Shown: positions 10,801 through 23,721, counted from the stretch's first letter. The stretch is DNA of 64,000 bases from Flaccisagitta enflata (GCA_965153355.1 OZ231127.1:61070001-61134000), one strand, 5' to 3'. Translations and numbers: made by a program. The notes: a model not told the origin generated them from the sequence alone.

Positions 10801-13013
10801 ATTGGTTCGATATGATTAAACATTTCTGCACATAGGAAAATCATTTTCATGAATTTTCAAGGAATTCATTTGCAATGAGCAAAAAGGCAGAGATATTGTG
10901 CCAATTTTACAGGTTAAGCCCAGTAGTCGTACCGTGCTAAGTAGTACATCCAAGTAGTTCCCCTGCCCACTAGTACTTCTGCCCACCAGTTGTCCTAACC
11001 TTTTTTACATACTATACCTATTCTCCAGGTCCAGTAGTCCTAACACGACTTTGCGTTCTGGGTTGCTAGTCCTAGAAGGAAATGCTTAGAGGGAAATTCC
11101 ACTAGTCGTAACTCCTATGTTGAAAAAACATAAGATTTCCACTAGTCCTGAATCCTGATGCAAACCAAGCACAGTAGTCATAGTACTCTAGCGACAACTG
11201 GATTGCACCCAAATCTACAACGTTACAGCTCAATGGGATCATATTTGTACTAAAAAATGTGATGTAACACCAAAGTAAATCTTTAACAATATTCTAAAAA
11301 AATAAACCAAAGAGTCTTCATACTTCAAAAATTTTAATCAGTGTTATCATTCATGTCCGACATTGATTGATGTTCAACTGAGACAAGACCGGATACCTAG
11401 CTACCTATGTCGCATGCCGCATGTGGGCCAGTATGGGCAGTGATCACACATGCAGTATTCAGGTTATGAGGAGAGGTGAACTCAGAGTAGCGGCCCCAAA
11501 GGCCCAAACTATTGATATCCTGTAAAACACAAAGGTGAATTTCCCTACATCCATGGAAATGGTATTGGGGTCTGATACGGTTGATTTAGGTGTGGGAGGT
11601 TTAATTTTTCAGGACTAGCGTGGCTAGTAACCATCTGGTCTGAAAGGTCTGATTTTGAGCTCCAAGGACTGGATTCCAGGCCTCAGTAGCTAGATCGGGG
11701 CTTCAGGGGGGGGGTGGGAGGTAGAGATGGACCATGCAGAAGCAGCAATGCAAAAAAACGCCCATAATTTAGGGAAGTCAAAATGGTTTGGTCCCTTAGA
11801 AACCGAGCGAAAAAAGCTGTGTCGGAATTTTAAACCTAGGTTGAATATGAGCCCAAGCGATATTGAAAGCTAGATTTTGTTGTGGTGATTTGAAATCTTG
11901 TCAATAATAGCCAACTTTATGCCTGGGTGAAGTTTTCTTTCATGAAAATCGATTAAAAAATGTCAGTCTTAAAGAAGCTTAGAAGACAGGGTTATCCTGA
12001 CCGATCTAGGCCGCGTCGAGTTAAGTTGAGTTACCCACTATATCTCCAAAGTATGGTGATTTCAAATCTGTTTTCGTTTCCGTTCTACGACGACGCCCTT
12101 AGACGCCATAAAAAAAAGAAACAGCACAGGTTTTACTAAAGAAATTAAAAGAAGATCTCGTTTTGCCTCCCCACGTCTGATTCTTTTTGTGTGAATTATG
12201 TTACTGATTAGTTAAGAAATTGACAGAAGCGTTTGCAAACACACTATCACTGAGATATTTATTTTAATGCACAAATTTCTTGAATCCTATCATGTGATAC
12301 ATCAAATGAAAGCTAAAACAATTCTTTTTCTGATAATGATGCCAATTCTAAGTTTTGAAAAGAACCAAATCTTTGGTTTACCTCCCTACATAATTGTAAA
12401 AGCCAAGAATGAAAAATGTAACCGACCAGCAGACCAACCATCAACTAACTGTAGGCGATTAGCCGCCTTTATAGGTAATTATCCAATTTGTAAGGTTGAA
12501 CACCGTCTTTAAATCGAATTGAGAAATGTTAAACCTTTATAACTCCTAAACTACTAGGCACAAAGTCTTCAAATTTTCAGAGAATGTTGGTAATATACTG
12601 CAGTTTTGTTATACAAAACCTCAAATTGGAGTGTTAGATAGTTGAGGATTGGCAAAACATCAAATGAAATACATTCGAATAACTATGAGATAACTTTTGA
12701 TAAACAAAATCGTCTTAAAATGATAAAATATTTCCTGTGCCATGAACTAACTAAAGCATTACTGATGAATATACTTAAAGCATAAGGATGTAGTCATATA
12801 ATGTATTTTGTAATATGAGTAATAACATATGAGTAATAACATTTTTTTTTACACGAGTCATTTTCCTGGCCCTTGATTTCACAGCATGTTGTTGATTTTG
12901 AGATGATTGGAAATTCAATCAAAAAACGTTATGACTCTTGGGAGCTAAATTTTGTTTATCAACAAATCCTTGATCAACGCTTCAACAAAAAACCCGTCCA
13001 AATAACCATTTTC

Positions 13014-13313
13014 CAGGCCTGTATATAATTGAGTTTTACCCCCGTGGGAAAATCAAAGAGGTTGGGAAGTGGGGAAGGGAAGAAAATCAAAGGGGGAAAA
13101 AAGAGAAAAAAAGAAAATTTGGGGAAAATATAACTTTTCACAGTACCAAATTGTAAATACTAGTTAGTAAAACACAATTTGATACTATTTAAACCTCAAC
13201 TACACTGTTTTATTGCTGTATGAGGAAGAAAACCATAGATTTTAAAACGCGGGGAAGAAAATCAAAGGCAGGGGGGGAAAAATCAAAAGCTACTCAATTA
13301 TATACAACCCCTG
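13014..13313. mobile_element. hAT-type MITE, family C (left arm)
   Basis: This 300-bp non-coding element starts CAGGCCTGTATATAATTGAG and ends CTCAATTATATACAACCCCTG, imperfect terminal inverted repeats of about 20 bp. It is flanked by perfect 8-bp direct repeats CCATTTTC (13006-13013 and 13314-13321), the target-site duplication length typical of hAT transposons. It has no coding capacity. Confidence 0.85.
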
Positions 13314-13587
13314 CCATTTTCTAAAAAAAATCTTAGAAATTAGCTGTGGGATACCAAGGTTATATTCAGTATGCTTTCTCACATGTATACGTATTCAAGC
13401 GATATGATATAGGCGTCTTGACGCGTCAAATCACAATTATCTATCCCGCATGGATAGACTTTCTGACATGAATCATACTATACAAATGCCCAGGACCAGA
13501 TGTACAATTACAGTGGTGCAAACAAGGGGAAAAGTGAAAGGAATGTTTTCATTTTTGTTTAACCAAAAAATTGCAAAATAACCAATG

Positions 13588-13648
13588 GATGGATGGACAG
13601 ACAAAGCCAGTCAAAGAGTAGCGAGCACGCGACCAAAAATGAGGCAGT
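13588..13648 (-). mobile_element. Family A element end (left arm)
   Basis: On the minus strand the sequence runs TTTTTGGTCGCGTGCTCGC, then a short GTCCATCC run. This is the 5' end of a family A copy and abuts the exon-like sequence at 13648-13790. Confidence 0.6.
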
Positions 13649-13790
13649 AGACGAAGTAAAGGAATCCAACAATAACAAGGATCTTGATTGAGAATCTGAT
13701 GAGAAACTGGAGAAGTCCCATGGTTGCTCTCTGGGGGACTGATTTGTCTCGCAGACCGCAGCCGTAAGTTTTGAGGAATTTGCGTAGAAC
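13648..13790 (-). pseudogene. Exon-like sequence with TM segment, MICOS13-like? (left arm)
   Basis: On the minus strand there is a good acceptor (AACAATTTCAG), then about 70 bp of possible 5' UTR, then an ATG at 13721 in a strong Kozak context (GCAACCATGG). The following codons read MGLLQFLIRFSIKI and then a hydrophobic membrane segment ending LYFVYC. The R-F-x-I-K...V-Y arrangement recalls the N-terminus of MICOS13/QIL1, a small inner-membrane MICOS subunit, but the match is short. A family A element interrupts it directly after this segment, and no following exon was found. It is an exact duplicate of the right-arm sequence. Confidence 0.25.
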
Positions 13791-14129
13791 CTGAAATTGT
13801 TTATATTTGAAAAAAACAGGAGACGTTTTCATTGTGTATAGATTGTAATGAAAATGGATAAGATCACAGACAATTATAATATTTATCGGAGTCACAAGAC
13901 ATGAAAGAAGACTGATATTTTTCACCTACATAAGGCTCATCAGAGACTATTCTGGACAATGAAATAAAAAAAATTGAAATAGTCATTCATAAATAAAACC
14001 AATTCAAAATGAATTTAAAATGAATTAATCCATTAGTTATAATACAAATGATATTTCTTTACTCGAAATCTATACAAAACTTGAAAATAACATGCTTTTA
14101 TTGAGAGCAGGAGAACACTTCTGCTTTGA

Positions 14130-14245
14130 ATCTGTAAGAGCAGATTACAGGATTGAGAGAGCAGATTTCAGGTCTTAGAGGGCAGATACAAGGCCTGGGA
14201 GGGCAGATTTCAGGCCTGAGAGGGCCTGAAGGGACGAACAATAGG
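14130..14245. repeat. Family B core minisatellite fragment (left arm)
   Basis: About five units of GAGAGGGCAGATTTCAGGCCT-like sequence followed by GGACGAACAATAGG, the inner part of a family B end. It is mirrored at 15996-16112. Confidence 0.6.
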
Positions 14246-14479
14246 TTGGTTATTATGCCCTGTAGATGTCCGGTACCTTAGCACTTGGAAGGAAATGTTT
14301 TTTTTAGTGTATAAACACGGTATGTGCTTTCAAAAATGCCCTAAGACTACAGCATCGTTTATCGAATTGAAATCTTGCAAGGGGTATGGTAACAAGATTT
14401 TTAAACAATTTTCACTTTGTTCTTTTTTCGTCTGTCAAACAGAGCGTCACAATTATGTGATCATAGTCACAACAAAGTC

Positions 14480-14583
14480 CTGTCTGTGTGTCTGTGTCTG
14501 TCTGTGTGTCTGTGTCTGTCTGTCTTCTGTGTGTCTGTGTCTGTGTCTGTGTCTGTCTGTCTGTCTGTCTCTCTGTCTGTGTC

Positions 14584-14682
<99 letters not shown>

Positions 14683-14730
14683 ATATGTGTGTGTCTCTGT
14701 CTGTCTGTCTGTTTGTCTGTGTAAGCGCCT
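14480..14730. repeat. (CTGT)n/(CT)n microsatellite at inner arm boundary
   Basis: CTGTGTGT-type repeats grade into about 80 bp of pure CT. The right-arm version is reverse-complemented at 15618-15765. The arms stop matching inside this tract, so it marks the palindrome's inner breakpoint. Confidence 0.85.
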
Positions 14731-14839
14731 CTCTCTCTTCTGCTCAATAAGTACAGACTCTGCTGTTTATTTGGCCTGTTAAAAGATACAAAACTCTGCA
14801 TGGCGAAGAGGTTGAAGATCTTTTTCATCGCAACACTAC

Positions 14840-15245
14840 TGTTGTTGAGGAGCACATGGTGATTTGCGATGCGAGGCGCCAAAGTTACATCGTAGAAGTT
14901 GCCATTGACAGGGGCACAGGGGAGAACATCGGAGTTGAAGTTGATGGTATCATCGAAGAAAAGCCGAGGTTGAACACAGAAGATGTGATCATGGTTGGAG
15001 GGGATTCAACGAACGTGAATGTCGGGAAATATACCGGCGTCTTTGCCACGTTGGAGAAGAAATGGAACCGAGCTCTCCAAAGGTTCATTTGCCTCCTTCC
15101 TCTCATTGAGCTTTTGCTTCGTCACTCCGTCCGAATCTACGTTGGCGAGACCTCAGGACCGACCTCCTTCCCAGTTCAATTTGGGTCAAGGCATTCAGTT
15201 GACTTCTGGAACACCCAGTCATAAATCCTTCAGCCCCGAGGTAAG
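14840..15245 (+). pseudogene. Transposon-type protein fragment in palindrome spacer
   Basis: The open frame contains VGGDSTNVNVGKYTG, LEKKWNRALQRFICLL, then L-I-E-L-L-L-R-H and TSGPTSFP. I recall a family of repeated, uncharacterised invertebrate proteins with the pattern G-D-x-T-x-x-N-x-G...L-x-R-x-L-x-W/R-x-I-C-L-L-H-x-N-E-L-L-L-R-H, usually transposable-element derived. A frameshift near 15170 moves the continuation to the next frame (GQGIQL, SFSPE). It is the only coding-like content of the unique spacer. The element class is not certain. Confidence 0.5.
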
Positions 15246-15617
15246 AGTTCGGCGGTGACTGGGTGTTCAAGTCAGCCAGCCTGACAAGTGCTGAAGGAGT
15301 CATTTCTAGTCTCGCTAGCCGAGGCAGTGCTGGTTCCGACCTTCTCAGCGCTATTCCGACATTCTAATTTTCAATATAATTCTGTGGTTCAACATCGGCA
15401 CACTGAACGGTTATGTGATATTCGCGCTGTCAATGCTGCTGCGATGTAACTGGCCTGTCGCGTCTCGTTCTCTTTAACAGCAATGAATGTGCGCGATGAA
15501 TAACATGCAGAAGTTTTAACAATCTTAACAGGCAAATAAACAACGATCTGTACGCTTATTGAGTAACTACGCAGACAAGCTGAACAGTATTGTGACCCCA
15601 TGTCACTTGTTCCATTG

Positions 15618-15669
<52 letters not shown>

Positions 15670-15765
15670 GAGACAGACAGACAGACAGACAGAGACACAG
15701 ACACAGACACACAGAAGACAGACAGACACAGACACACAGACAGACACAGACACACAGACAGGACT
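15618..15765. repeat. (GA)n/(CAGA)n microsatellite at inner arm boundary
   Basis: Mirror of the 14480-14730 tract, but with a much shorter GA stretch. Confidence 0.8.
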
Positions 15766-15995
15766 TTGTTGTGACTATGATCACATAATTGTGACGCTCT
15801 GTTTGACAGACGAAAAAAGAACAAAGTGAAAATTGTTTAAAAATCTTGTTACCATACCCCTTGCAAGATTTCAATTCGATAAACGATGCTGTAGTCTTAG
15901 GGCATTTTTGAAAGCACATACCGTGTTTATACACTAAAAAAAACATTTCCTTCCAAGTGCTAAGGTACCGGACATCTACAGGGCATAATAACCAA

Positions 15996-16112
15996 CCTAT
16001 TGTTCGTCCCTTCAGGCCCTCTCAGGCCTGAAATCTGCCCTCCCAGGCCTTGTATCTGCCCTCTAAGACCTGAAATCTGCTCTCTCAATCCTGTAATCTG
16101 CTCTTACAGATT
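15996..16112. repeat. Family B core minisatellite fragment (right arm)
   Basis: Mirror of 14130-14245; CCTGAAATCTGCCCTCTCAGG-like units. Confidence 0.6.
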
Positions 16113-16450
16113 CAAAGCAGAAGTGTTCTCCTGCTCTCAATAAAAGCATGTTATTTTCAAGTTTTGTATAGATTTCGAGTAAAGAAATATCATTTGTATT
16201 ATAACTTATGGATTAATTCATTTTAAATTCATTTTGAATTGGTTTTATTTATGAATGACTATTTCAATTTTTTTCATTTCATTGTCCAGAATAGTCTCTG
16301 ATGAGCCTTATGTAGGTGAAAAATATCAGTCTTCTTTCATGTCTTGTGACTCCGATAAATATTATAATTGTCTGTGATCTTATCCATTTTCATTACAATC
16401 TATACACAATGAAAACGTCTCCTGTTTTTTTCAAATATAAACAATTTCAG

Positions 16451-16593
16451 GTTCTACGCAAATTCCTCAAAACTTACGGCTGCGGTCTGCGAGACAAATC
16501 AGTCCCCCAGAGAGCAACCATGGGACTTCTCCAGTTTCTCATCAGATTCTCAATCAAGATCCTTGTTATTGTTGGATTCCTTTACTTCGTCTA
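16451..16593 (+). pseudogene. Exon-like sequence with TM segment, MICOS13-like? (right arm)
   Basis: Mirror of 13648-13790. The acceptor ends at 16450, the ATG is at 16520 in a strong Kozak context, and the hydrophobic segment runs to about 16593, where a family A end (TTTTTGGTCGCGTGC) begins. The coding part is preserved identically in both arms. Confidence 0.25.
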
Positions 16594-16927
16594 CTGCCTC
16601 ATTTTTGGTCGCGTGCTCGCTACTCTTTGACTGGCTTTGTCTGTCCATCCATCCATTGGTTATTTTGCAATTTTTTGGTTAAACAAAAATGAAAACATTC
16701 CTTTCACTTTTCCCCTTGTTTGCACCACTGTAATTGTACATCTGGTCCTGGGCATTTGTATAGTATGATTCATGTCAGAAAGTCTATCCATGCGGGATAG
16801 ATAATTGTGATTTGACGCGTCAAGACGCCTATATCATATCGCTTGAATACGTATACATGTGAGAAAGCATACTGAATATAACCTTGGTATCCCACAGCTA
16901 ATTTCTAAGATTTTTTTTAGAAAATGG

Positions 16928-17224
16928 CAGGGTTGTATATAATTGAGTCGCTTTTGATTTTTGAAACTGTTCCCCTACCTGATTTCTTACGCGATTTAAA
17001 GCTCTATGGTGCCTTCCTCATCAATAAACAGTGTGATTGGACAGTGAACATAAATTGTGTTTTACTAATTGAGTTATTTAATTTGGTGCTGTAAAAGGTC
17101 ATATTTTCCTCAAATTTCCTTTTTTTCTCTTTTTTCCCCCTTTGATTTGCTTCCCCACTTCCCGACCCTTTGATTTCCCCCCCCCCACGGGGGGGGGGGT
17201 AAAACTCAATTATATACAGGCCTG
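16928..17224. mobile_element. hAT-type MITE, family C (right arm)
   Basis: Mirror of the MITE at 13014-13313, again inside the 8-bp duplication (GAAAATGG here). The interior differs from the left-arm copy by several substitutions and by longer homopolymer C and G runs, which shows the arms have diverged. Confidence 0.8.
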
Positions 17225-19424
17225 GAAAATGGTTATTTGGACGGGTTTTTTGTTGAAGCGTTGATCAAGGATTTGTTGATAAACAAAATTTAGCTCCCAA
17301 GAGTCATAACGTTTTTTGATTGAATTTCCAATCATCTCAAAATCAACAACATGCTGTGAAATCAAGGGCCAGGAAAATGACTCGTGTAAAAAAAAAATGT
17401 TATTACTCATATTACAAAATACATTATATGACTACATCCTTATGCTTTAAGTATATTCATCAGTAATGCTTTAGTTAGTTCATGGCACAGGAAATATTTT
17501 ATCATTTTAAGACGATTTTGTTTATCAAAAGTTATCTCATAGTTATTCGAATGTATTTCATTTGATGTTTTGCCAATCCTCAACTATCTAACACTCCAAT
17601 TTGAGGTTTTGTATAACAAAACCGCAGTATATTACCAACATTCTCTGAAAATTTGAGCTTGTGCCTAGTAGTTTAGGAGTTATAAAGGTTTAACATTTCT
17701 CAATTCGATTTAAAGACGGTGTTCAACCTTACAAATTGGATAATTACCTATAAAGGCGGCTAATCGCCTACAGTTAGTTGATGGTTGGTCTGCTGGTCGG
17801 TTACATTTTTCATTCTTGGCTTTTACAATTATGTAGGGAGGTAAACCAAAGATTTGGTTCTTTTCAAAACTTAGAATTGGCATCATTATCAGAAAAAGAA
17901 TTGTTTTAGCTTTCATTTGATGTATCACATGATAGGATTCAAGAAATTTGTGCATTAAAATAAATATCTCAGTGATAGTGTGTTTGCAAACGCTTCTGTC
18001 AATTTCTTAACTAATCAGTAACATAATTCACACAAAAAGAATCAGACGTGGGGAGGCAAAACGAGATCTTCTTTTAATTTCTTTAGTAAAACCTGTGCTG
18101 TTTCTTTTTTTTATGGCGTCTAAGGGCGTCGTCGTAGAACGGAAACGAAAACAGATTTGAAATCACCATACTTTGGAGATATAGTGGGTAACTCAACTTA
18201 ACTCGACGCGGCCTAGATCGGTCAGGATAACCCTGTCTTCTAAGCTTCTTTAAGACTGACATTTTTTAATCGATTTTCATGAAAGAAAACTTCACCCAGG
18301 CATAAAGTTGGCTATTATTGACAAGATTTCAAATCACCACAACAAAATCTAGCTTTCAATATCGCTTGGGCTCATATTCAACCTAGGTTTAAAATTCCGA
18401 CACAGCTTTTTTCGCTCGGTTTCTAAGGGACCAAACCATTTTGACTTCCCTAAATTATGGGCGTTTTTTTGCATTGCTGCTTCTGCATGGTCCATCTCTA
18501 CCTCCCACCCCCCCCCCTGAAGCCCCGATCTAGCTACTGAGGCCTGGAATCCAGTCCTTGGAGCTCAAAATCAGACCTTTCAGACCAGATGGTTACTAGC
18601 CACGCTAGTCCTGAAAAATTAAACCTCCCACACCTAAATCAACCGTATCAGACCCCAATACCATTTCCATGGATGTAGGGAAATTCACCTTTGTGTTTTA
18701 CAGGATATCAATAGTTTGGGCCTTTGGGGCCGCTACTCTGAGTTCACCTCTCCTCATAACCTGAATACTGCATGTGTGATCACTGCCCATACTGGCCCAC
18801 ATGCGGCATGCGACATAGGTAGCTAGGTATCCGGTCTTGTCTCAGTTGAACATCAATCAATGTCGGACATGAATGATAACACTGATTAAAATTTTTGAAG
18901 TATGAAGACTCTTTGGTTTATTTTTTTAGAATATTGTTAAAGATTTACTTTGGTGTTACATCACATTTTTTAGTACAAATATGATCCCATTGAGCTGTAA
19001 CGTTGTAGATTTGGGTGCAATCCAGTTGTCGCTAGAGTACTATGACTACTGTGCTTGGTTTGCATCAGGATTCAGGACTAGTGGAAATCTTATGTTTTTT
19101 CAACATAGGAGTTACGACTAGTGGAATTTCCCTCTAAGCATTTCCTTCTAGGACTAGCAACCCAGAACGCAAAGTCGTGTTAGGACTACTGGACCTGGAG
19201 AATAGGTATAGTATGTAAAAAAGGTTAGGACAACTGGTGGGCAGAAGTACTAGTGGGCAGGGGAACTACTTGGATGTACTACTTAGCACGGTACGACTAC
19301 TGGGCTTAACCTGTAAAATTGGCACAATATCTCTGCCTTTTTGCTCATTGCAAATGAATTCCTTGAAAATTCATGAAAATGATTTTCCTATGTGCAGAAA
19401 TGTTTAATCATATCGAACCAATCG

Positions 19425-19429
19425 TGTTT

Positions 19430-19475
<46 letters not shown>

Positions 19476-19654
19476 AGTTGTTGTTGTTGTTGTTATTGTT
19501 GTCGTTGTAGTTATTGTTGTCATTATTGTTATTGCACATCAACATGTTGTTGTTGTTGTTATTGTTATTGTTGTGTATTTTTATTGTTGTTATTGTTATT
19601 ATTTTTTGGGTGTTGTTTTTTATTGTGTGTGTGTGTGTGTGTGTTGTGTTATTA

Positions 19655-19694
<40 letters not shown>

Positions 19695-19772
19695 TTGTGT
19701 GTGTGTGTGTTTTATTGTGTGTGTGTGTGTGTGTGTGTATTGTGTGTGTGTGTGTATTGCTATTTATTGTTG

Positions 19773-19807
<35 letters not shown>

Positions 19808-20130
19808 GTTATTATTGTTGTTGTTTTTATTTATTATATTCAATGAAACATTTTCATATACAATGTCTGATCTATATTGTGATAGTTTGTGTGTGTGTGT
19901 GTGTGTATTGTTATTGTTGTTGTTGTTATTATTATTATTGTTGTTATTTATTTATTTGTTGTTGTTGTTGTTGCTGTTCTTGTTGTTCTTGTTGTCCCTT
20001 AAAACGATTTCCCCATGTACAGAAATGTCTAATCGTTTCCATCTGATTGTGTTGTTATTGTTGTTGTTGTTGTTGTTGTTTTTGTTATTGTATTTGTTGT
20101 TTTTGTTGTTGTTATTATGTTGTTGTTGTA
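19425..20130. repeat. (TTG)n and (GT)n tracts (right arm)
   Basis: TTG repeats interleaved with pure GT runs (about 19625-19810 and 19889-19907). The open frames are Cys/Val/Leu artefacts. Confidence 0.85.
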
Positions 20131-20944
20131 GTTGTCGTCAATTTCGTGGTTTTGGTCCCCCTTCATTTTCATTTTCATCATCGTCATCTTCTTCTTCTTC
20201 TTCTTCTAAAAATAGACAACTAGTATGAATGAGACGGCAAAAAACATCGTTATACTCTACCAATCATTCTGTTGATGATAATAATGCATTTGTCTATGGA
20301 CAAGTTTTCAGCATACATCCTTCAAGCTGGATTTTCATAGAGTTAGAAAGCAAAAGTAAGCCGTCAACTTATTTCCTGTCACACTGTGTCACATATCTAC
20401 TGCGATAAGAAACATAGGCAAATTGTCATGTCTTCCAATGATAGGTCACTTTTGTACCCATGTGATCCCTAAAGAATCAATCAAAAATTTGATGAGGACT
20501 GGTGGACATTTACTATGCAAAAATTTCATTCATAGTTGATTAATCAAAAATGATAAAATATTTTATCTTGACATAGTGATATATAATACATAATAAAACA
20601 TATTTTTAAATATGATGTAAGTTTTTTTTTGTTCCCTGTTCAGTAAAGACATAACCTAGGTTACATGCCAAATTTCAGAACTTTATGTCATTTCTAGCCA
20701 GAGATATTGATTTTTTAAGAAAATGTCCTATCGAGTTAACACCTTGTCACTATGTCACACTGTTTTTCACAAAAATTTATATAATTGAACACAGTTTAAG
20801 ACTTTAAGTGATTTTTTCATTATGACTTGAAAGAGTATCAAATTCTGAGCCTGCAACCAAAATTTCAAGCTGTGTGCAACTATCATTGAATTATGTTATT
20901 TTTTCAAGTGCTCAATCAGGCGTATTAACGATCTGAAAGCACCT

Positions 20945-21145
20945 GTTGGTATTATTGTTATTTATTTGTTGTTATTTGTTGTTTTTGTTATTGTTATTGT
21001 TATTATTGACATTTGTTTGTTATTTATTATTGCAGCTTTGTACATTTATTTGTTGTGGTTGTTATTGTTATTGTGCTATTGTTATTTGTTGTTGTTATTG
21101 TTGTGTGTTATTTATGTTATTGTTGTTGTTGTTGTTGTTGATGTT
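20945..21145. repeat. (TTG/TTA)n tract (right arm)
   Basis: Counterpart of the CAA/CAG tract at 8900-9112, with more TTA interruptions. Confidence 0.8.
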
Positions 21146-21260
21146 TTTTATGTCTCTCATTTTTCTGTTGACCAAGAGAACCATAAATAAACCTCACCCG
21201 CTAATTCATGGATTCCTACTGCTCTTAAGTTTAACCTCTTTTTAGTCAACTCTCCTGAAT

Positions 21261-21480
21261 ATGCGATCTTCATTTTTTGTCGTGTGCACGCGATTTTGTA
21301 ACTTGCTTTTTCCGTCTGTTGGTCAGTCGGTTATTTGGTCAGTCGGTCACACTTTATTTCTTTCAAGATTTTAATTCTTTGACCTCACTGCTCCTGCTCA
21401 AATGATCAGGTTACCTCAATTATGGCCCCTGCCCACCCGCACACGACTTCGGTCGCCGTGTATCCGCCCTGGTTGTTGCG
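21261..21480 (+). mobile_element. Family A element (right arm)
   Basis: Starts near TTTTTTGTCGTGTGCACGCG, has a GTTGGTCAGTCGGT minisatellite and ends CCCCTGCCCACCCGCACACG followed by CCGTGTATCCGCCCTGGTT. This is the subfamily whose 3' body contains the CCCCTGCCCACCC block. Confidence 0.7.
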
Positions 21481-21874
21481 AACGCGCAACGGGTAAGCAA
21501 TCTTCCGGCGGCAGTATCTGCTGGGCGGTGCCACAGCACTGACGGGTAGGCTGGGTCACTTAATCGCTGGGCGAGCGAGCAGAACTGCAAAACAAAAAGT
21601 GCCAGCGGACCATTGTGACGGACGACAAAGCAGGTGTAAATCCCGGAAGTAACTACGTTAAAAGTATAAGTGAGTGACACAATAATGATCGGAAATGCTA
21701 GGTAAAACCAGTTACTATTAAGAGTGATTCTTCTATAATTATCAATTATAGTGCTATCAAGTCACTTACTGCTGTCATTATTTTTACCTTGGTCCGAAGA
21801 TGATCAACTATCAATGTTTCTCAAGCATTGAAAAGCCATTCATCTCAAGGCTCTTGTTGGAAAATTTCGAAACA

Positions 21875-21877
<3 letters not shown>

Positions 21878-21970
<93 letters not shown>
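21878..21970. repeat. (CT)n microsatellite
   Basis: Pure CT tract with one short interruption; counterpart of 8052-8093. Confidence 0.9.
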
Positions 21971-21973
<3 letters not shown>

Positions 21974-22475
21974 CTCAATTTCTCTTGATTTTCAGCGTAA
22001 TTGCCACTTTTGATTGACAACACTAAAGGAGAGAAGAGAGCGAGGAGACGCGATCCAGATGTTCAAAGTCTTAGAAGGGTTCAGCAATGTACCACGCGGA
22101 TAAAAAAAAAGACACACTTTTGGATGGTCAATTTTGCCTACAATTTTTAAGGAAACTAAATAAAATCTTAGGACATTTGAAGGCTCTTTGAAAGTACTTT
22201 CATTTGGTGCAAATCTGGTAATGCTATCTTTTTTTGTTTAAAAATGGCATTAGTTTGAATGAAAACATTGCCTTTTTTAGTTTTGCAATCTTTATGTAAA
22301 AATGCATTTTAGCAAAATGATGCTTCTCTTTACAGGCTCTAGCTTCCAAACCGTTTGAGATACAAACCTGGGATTGGTCTAGATTGAAAGAATATTTAAA
22401 AATCTTTTAAAATGTCTTTTTCAAAAATAGTTAAAAATGATTTTTATATACATTTTTTCAATTAATAAATAAGTG

Positions 22476-22876
22476 CGTCTTTTTTTTATCCAAGTGGCAT
22501 CACCCGACAATTGGTTTCAGATTGTAGCTGAGGAAACAAGACCGACGCGATCAACAACTGTCGTCGTCGAAGGAGGGGAAGTGGTAAAGAAGGATTCTGT
22601 GTTGGTGATTGATAGAGCACGCCTTGAGAAATTCGTCGTAATTTCTTTACAATCAGAGCAGCTTAAGTATGGAATGGGCTGCCCGAGAAGGTTAAAAACT
22701 GCACTTCTATAAACAGATTCAAAACGGCTTATGATAAATGGAAAAACTCGATTGTGGACGATGAGGAAACAGTCACGGCATATCATGAACTGGTGGACGA
22801 ATGAAAAAAATGGTCCTGTCAACGATGAAACAACGTCTCCGCAATGTTGGCGCCACCTCACCTAGGAGATCTACAC
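22476..22876 (+). pseudogene. LINE 3' tail fragment (right arm)
   Basis: Mirror of 7145-7545. The same NFFTIRAA, VWNGLPEKVKN and NRFKTAYDKWKN words appear on the plus strand. Confidence 0.65.
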
Positions 22877-22990
22877 TTCAATTCAATTCAATTTAGATAC
22901 TCATCTGTTTGAAAGAAACATCAATCAACGTTCAAAATGAATGATAATACTCATTACTCATCCAAAACCATTGAGGCGTAAAGAGATTTC

Positions 22991-23721
22991 TTACTCTCTC
23001 CTACGGTCAATTAGTTTCATAAATATGCCACTGTGATCAATTTTGTCGAAACCCTTAGAGCAGTCCAAAAATGCTGCAAATACATTAGACCCATGCTCCG
23101 TAAAGTAATCAATACACGTTCTCATATACATCTTTTGGGCAAGAGTGTCGGGCCTTATAACCAAATTGCAAATGGTCAGTTTTAATCAAGTAGCCAATTT
23201 TACCCAAAATAACTGATTCAAACATTGAGGCAAATACTACACTAACAGTAATAGCTCGATAATTTGCCGTAGAAGAGACATCTCCTTCAGTATCTTTTAC
23301 AACAGGAGTAATTACACCAAAAAGAAAATCCTGCGGTACATATCCATGTTGAATAAGACCATTGAAAAGTATTTGTAATTGAATCAATAATCTTGGGGAA
23401 CCGTGTAAGATATGCTCATAGTGAATAAAATCAACTGTCGCTTTTCCGGTTTTCATTTTCACTACTTAGTCAAACATGTCATCACGAGAAAGGTAATAGA
23501 ATAAAATATATTGGCTCAATACTTTATTGTATTGAAAAGCGTATTGTATTGTATAGAAAAATGCAGAATCGTCTGGGCTTGATAGGAAAAGGGGAGGGGG
23601 GAATTCAGGGGCAAAATAAGACAGATTGCTAATCAGGTATTGACTAAAAACAAAGAAATAACAATTATATGCCACATATGTGCCATGATTTGAATTGAGA
23701 TTTTGGTGCTGTGGTGGTCGT
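22991..23721 (-). pseudogene. LINE reverse-transcriptase fragment (right arm)
   Basis: Mirror of 6300-7030, carrying the ANYRAIT and DCSKGFDK motifs with the same frameshift. A few residues differ from the left-arm copy, for example YEHILHG here against YGHILQG there. Confidence 0.85.

Larger units (their letters stand above)
6225..14690 (+). repeat. Left arm of giant inverted repeat
   Basis: This arm of about 8.5 kb is the reverse complement of 15618-23800. Matching landmarks include 6318 with 23703, 7160 with 22861, 8802 with 21245, 12267 with 17955, 13611 with 16630 and 14295 with 15946. The outer boundary falls in an (AAAAC)n tract and the inner one in a (CT)n tract. Single-base differences, indels, different microsatellite content and some strongly diverged stretches separate the arms. 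Confidence 0.93.

Noticed and set aside
12267-12512. 81-codon frame duplicated in both palindrome arms (also 17710-17955)
   Set aside because: No recognisable motif or splice support; its duplication is explained by the palindrome.
14295-14882. Ser/Leu and Arg/Glu repeat proteins at the CT/GA tracts
   Set aside because: Microsatellite artefacts; similar frames occur at every CT or GA tract in the window.
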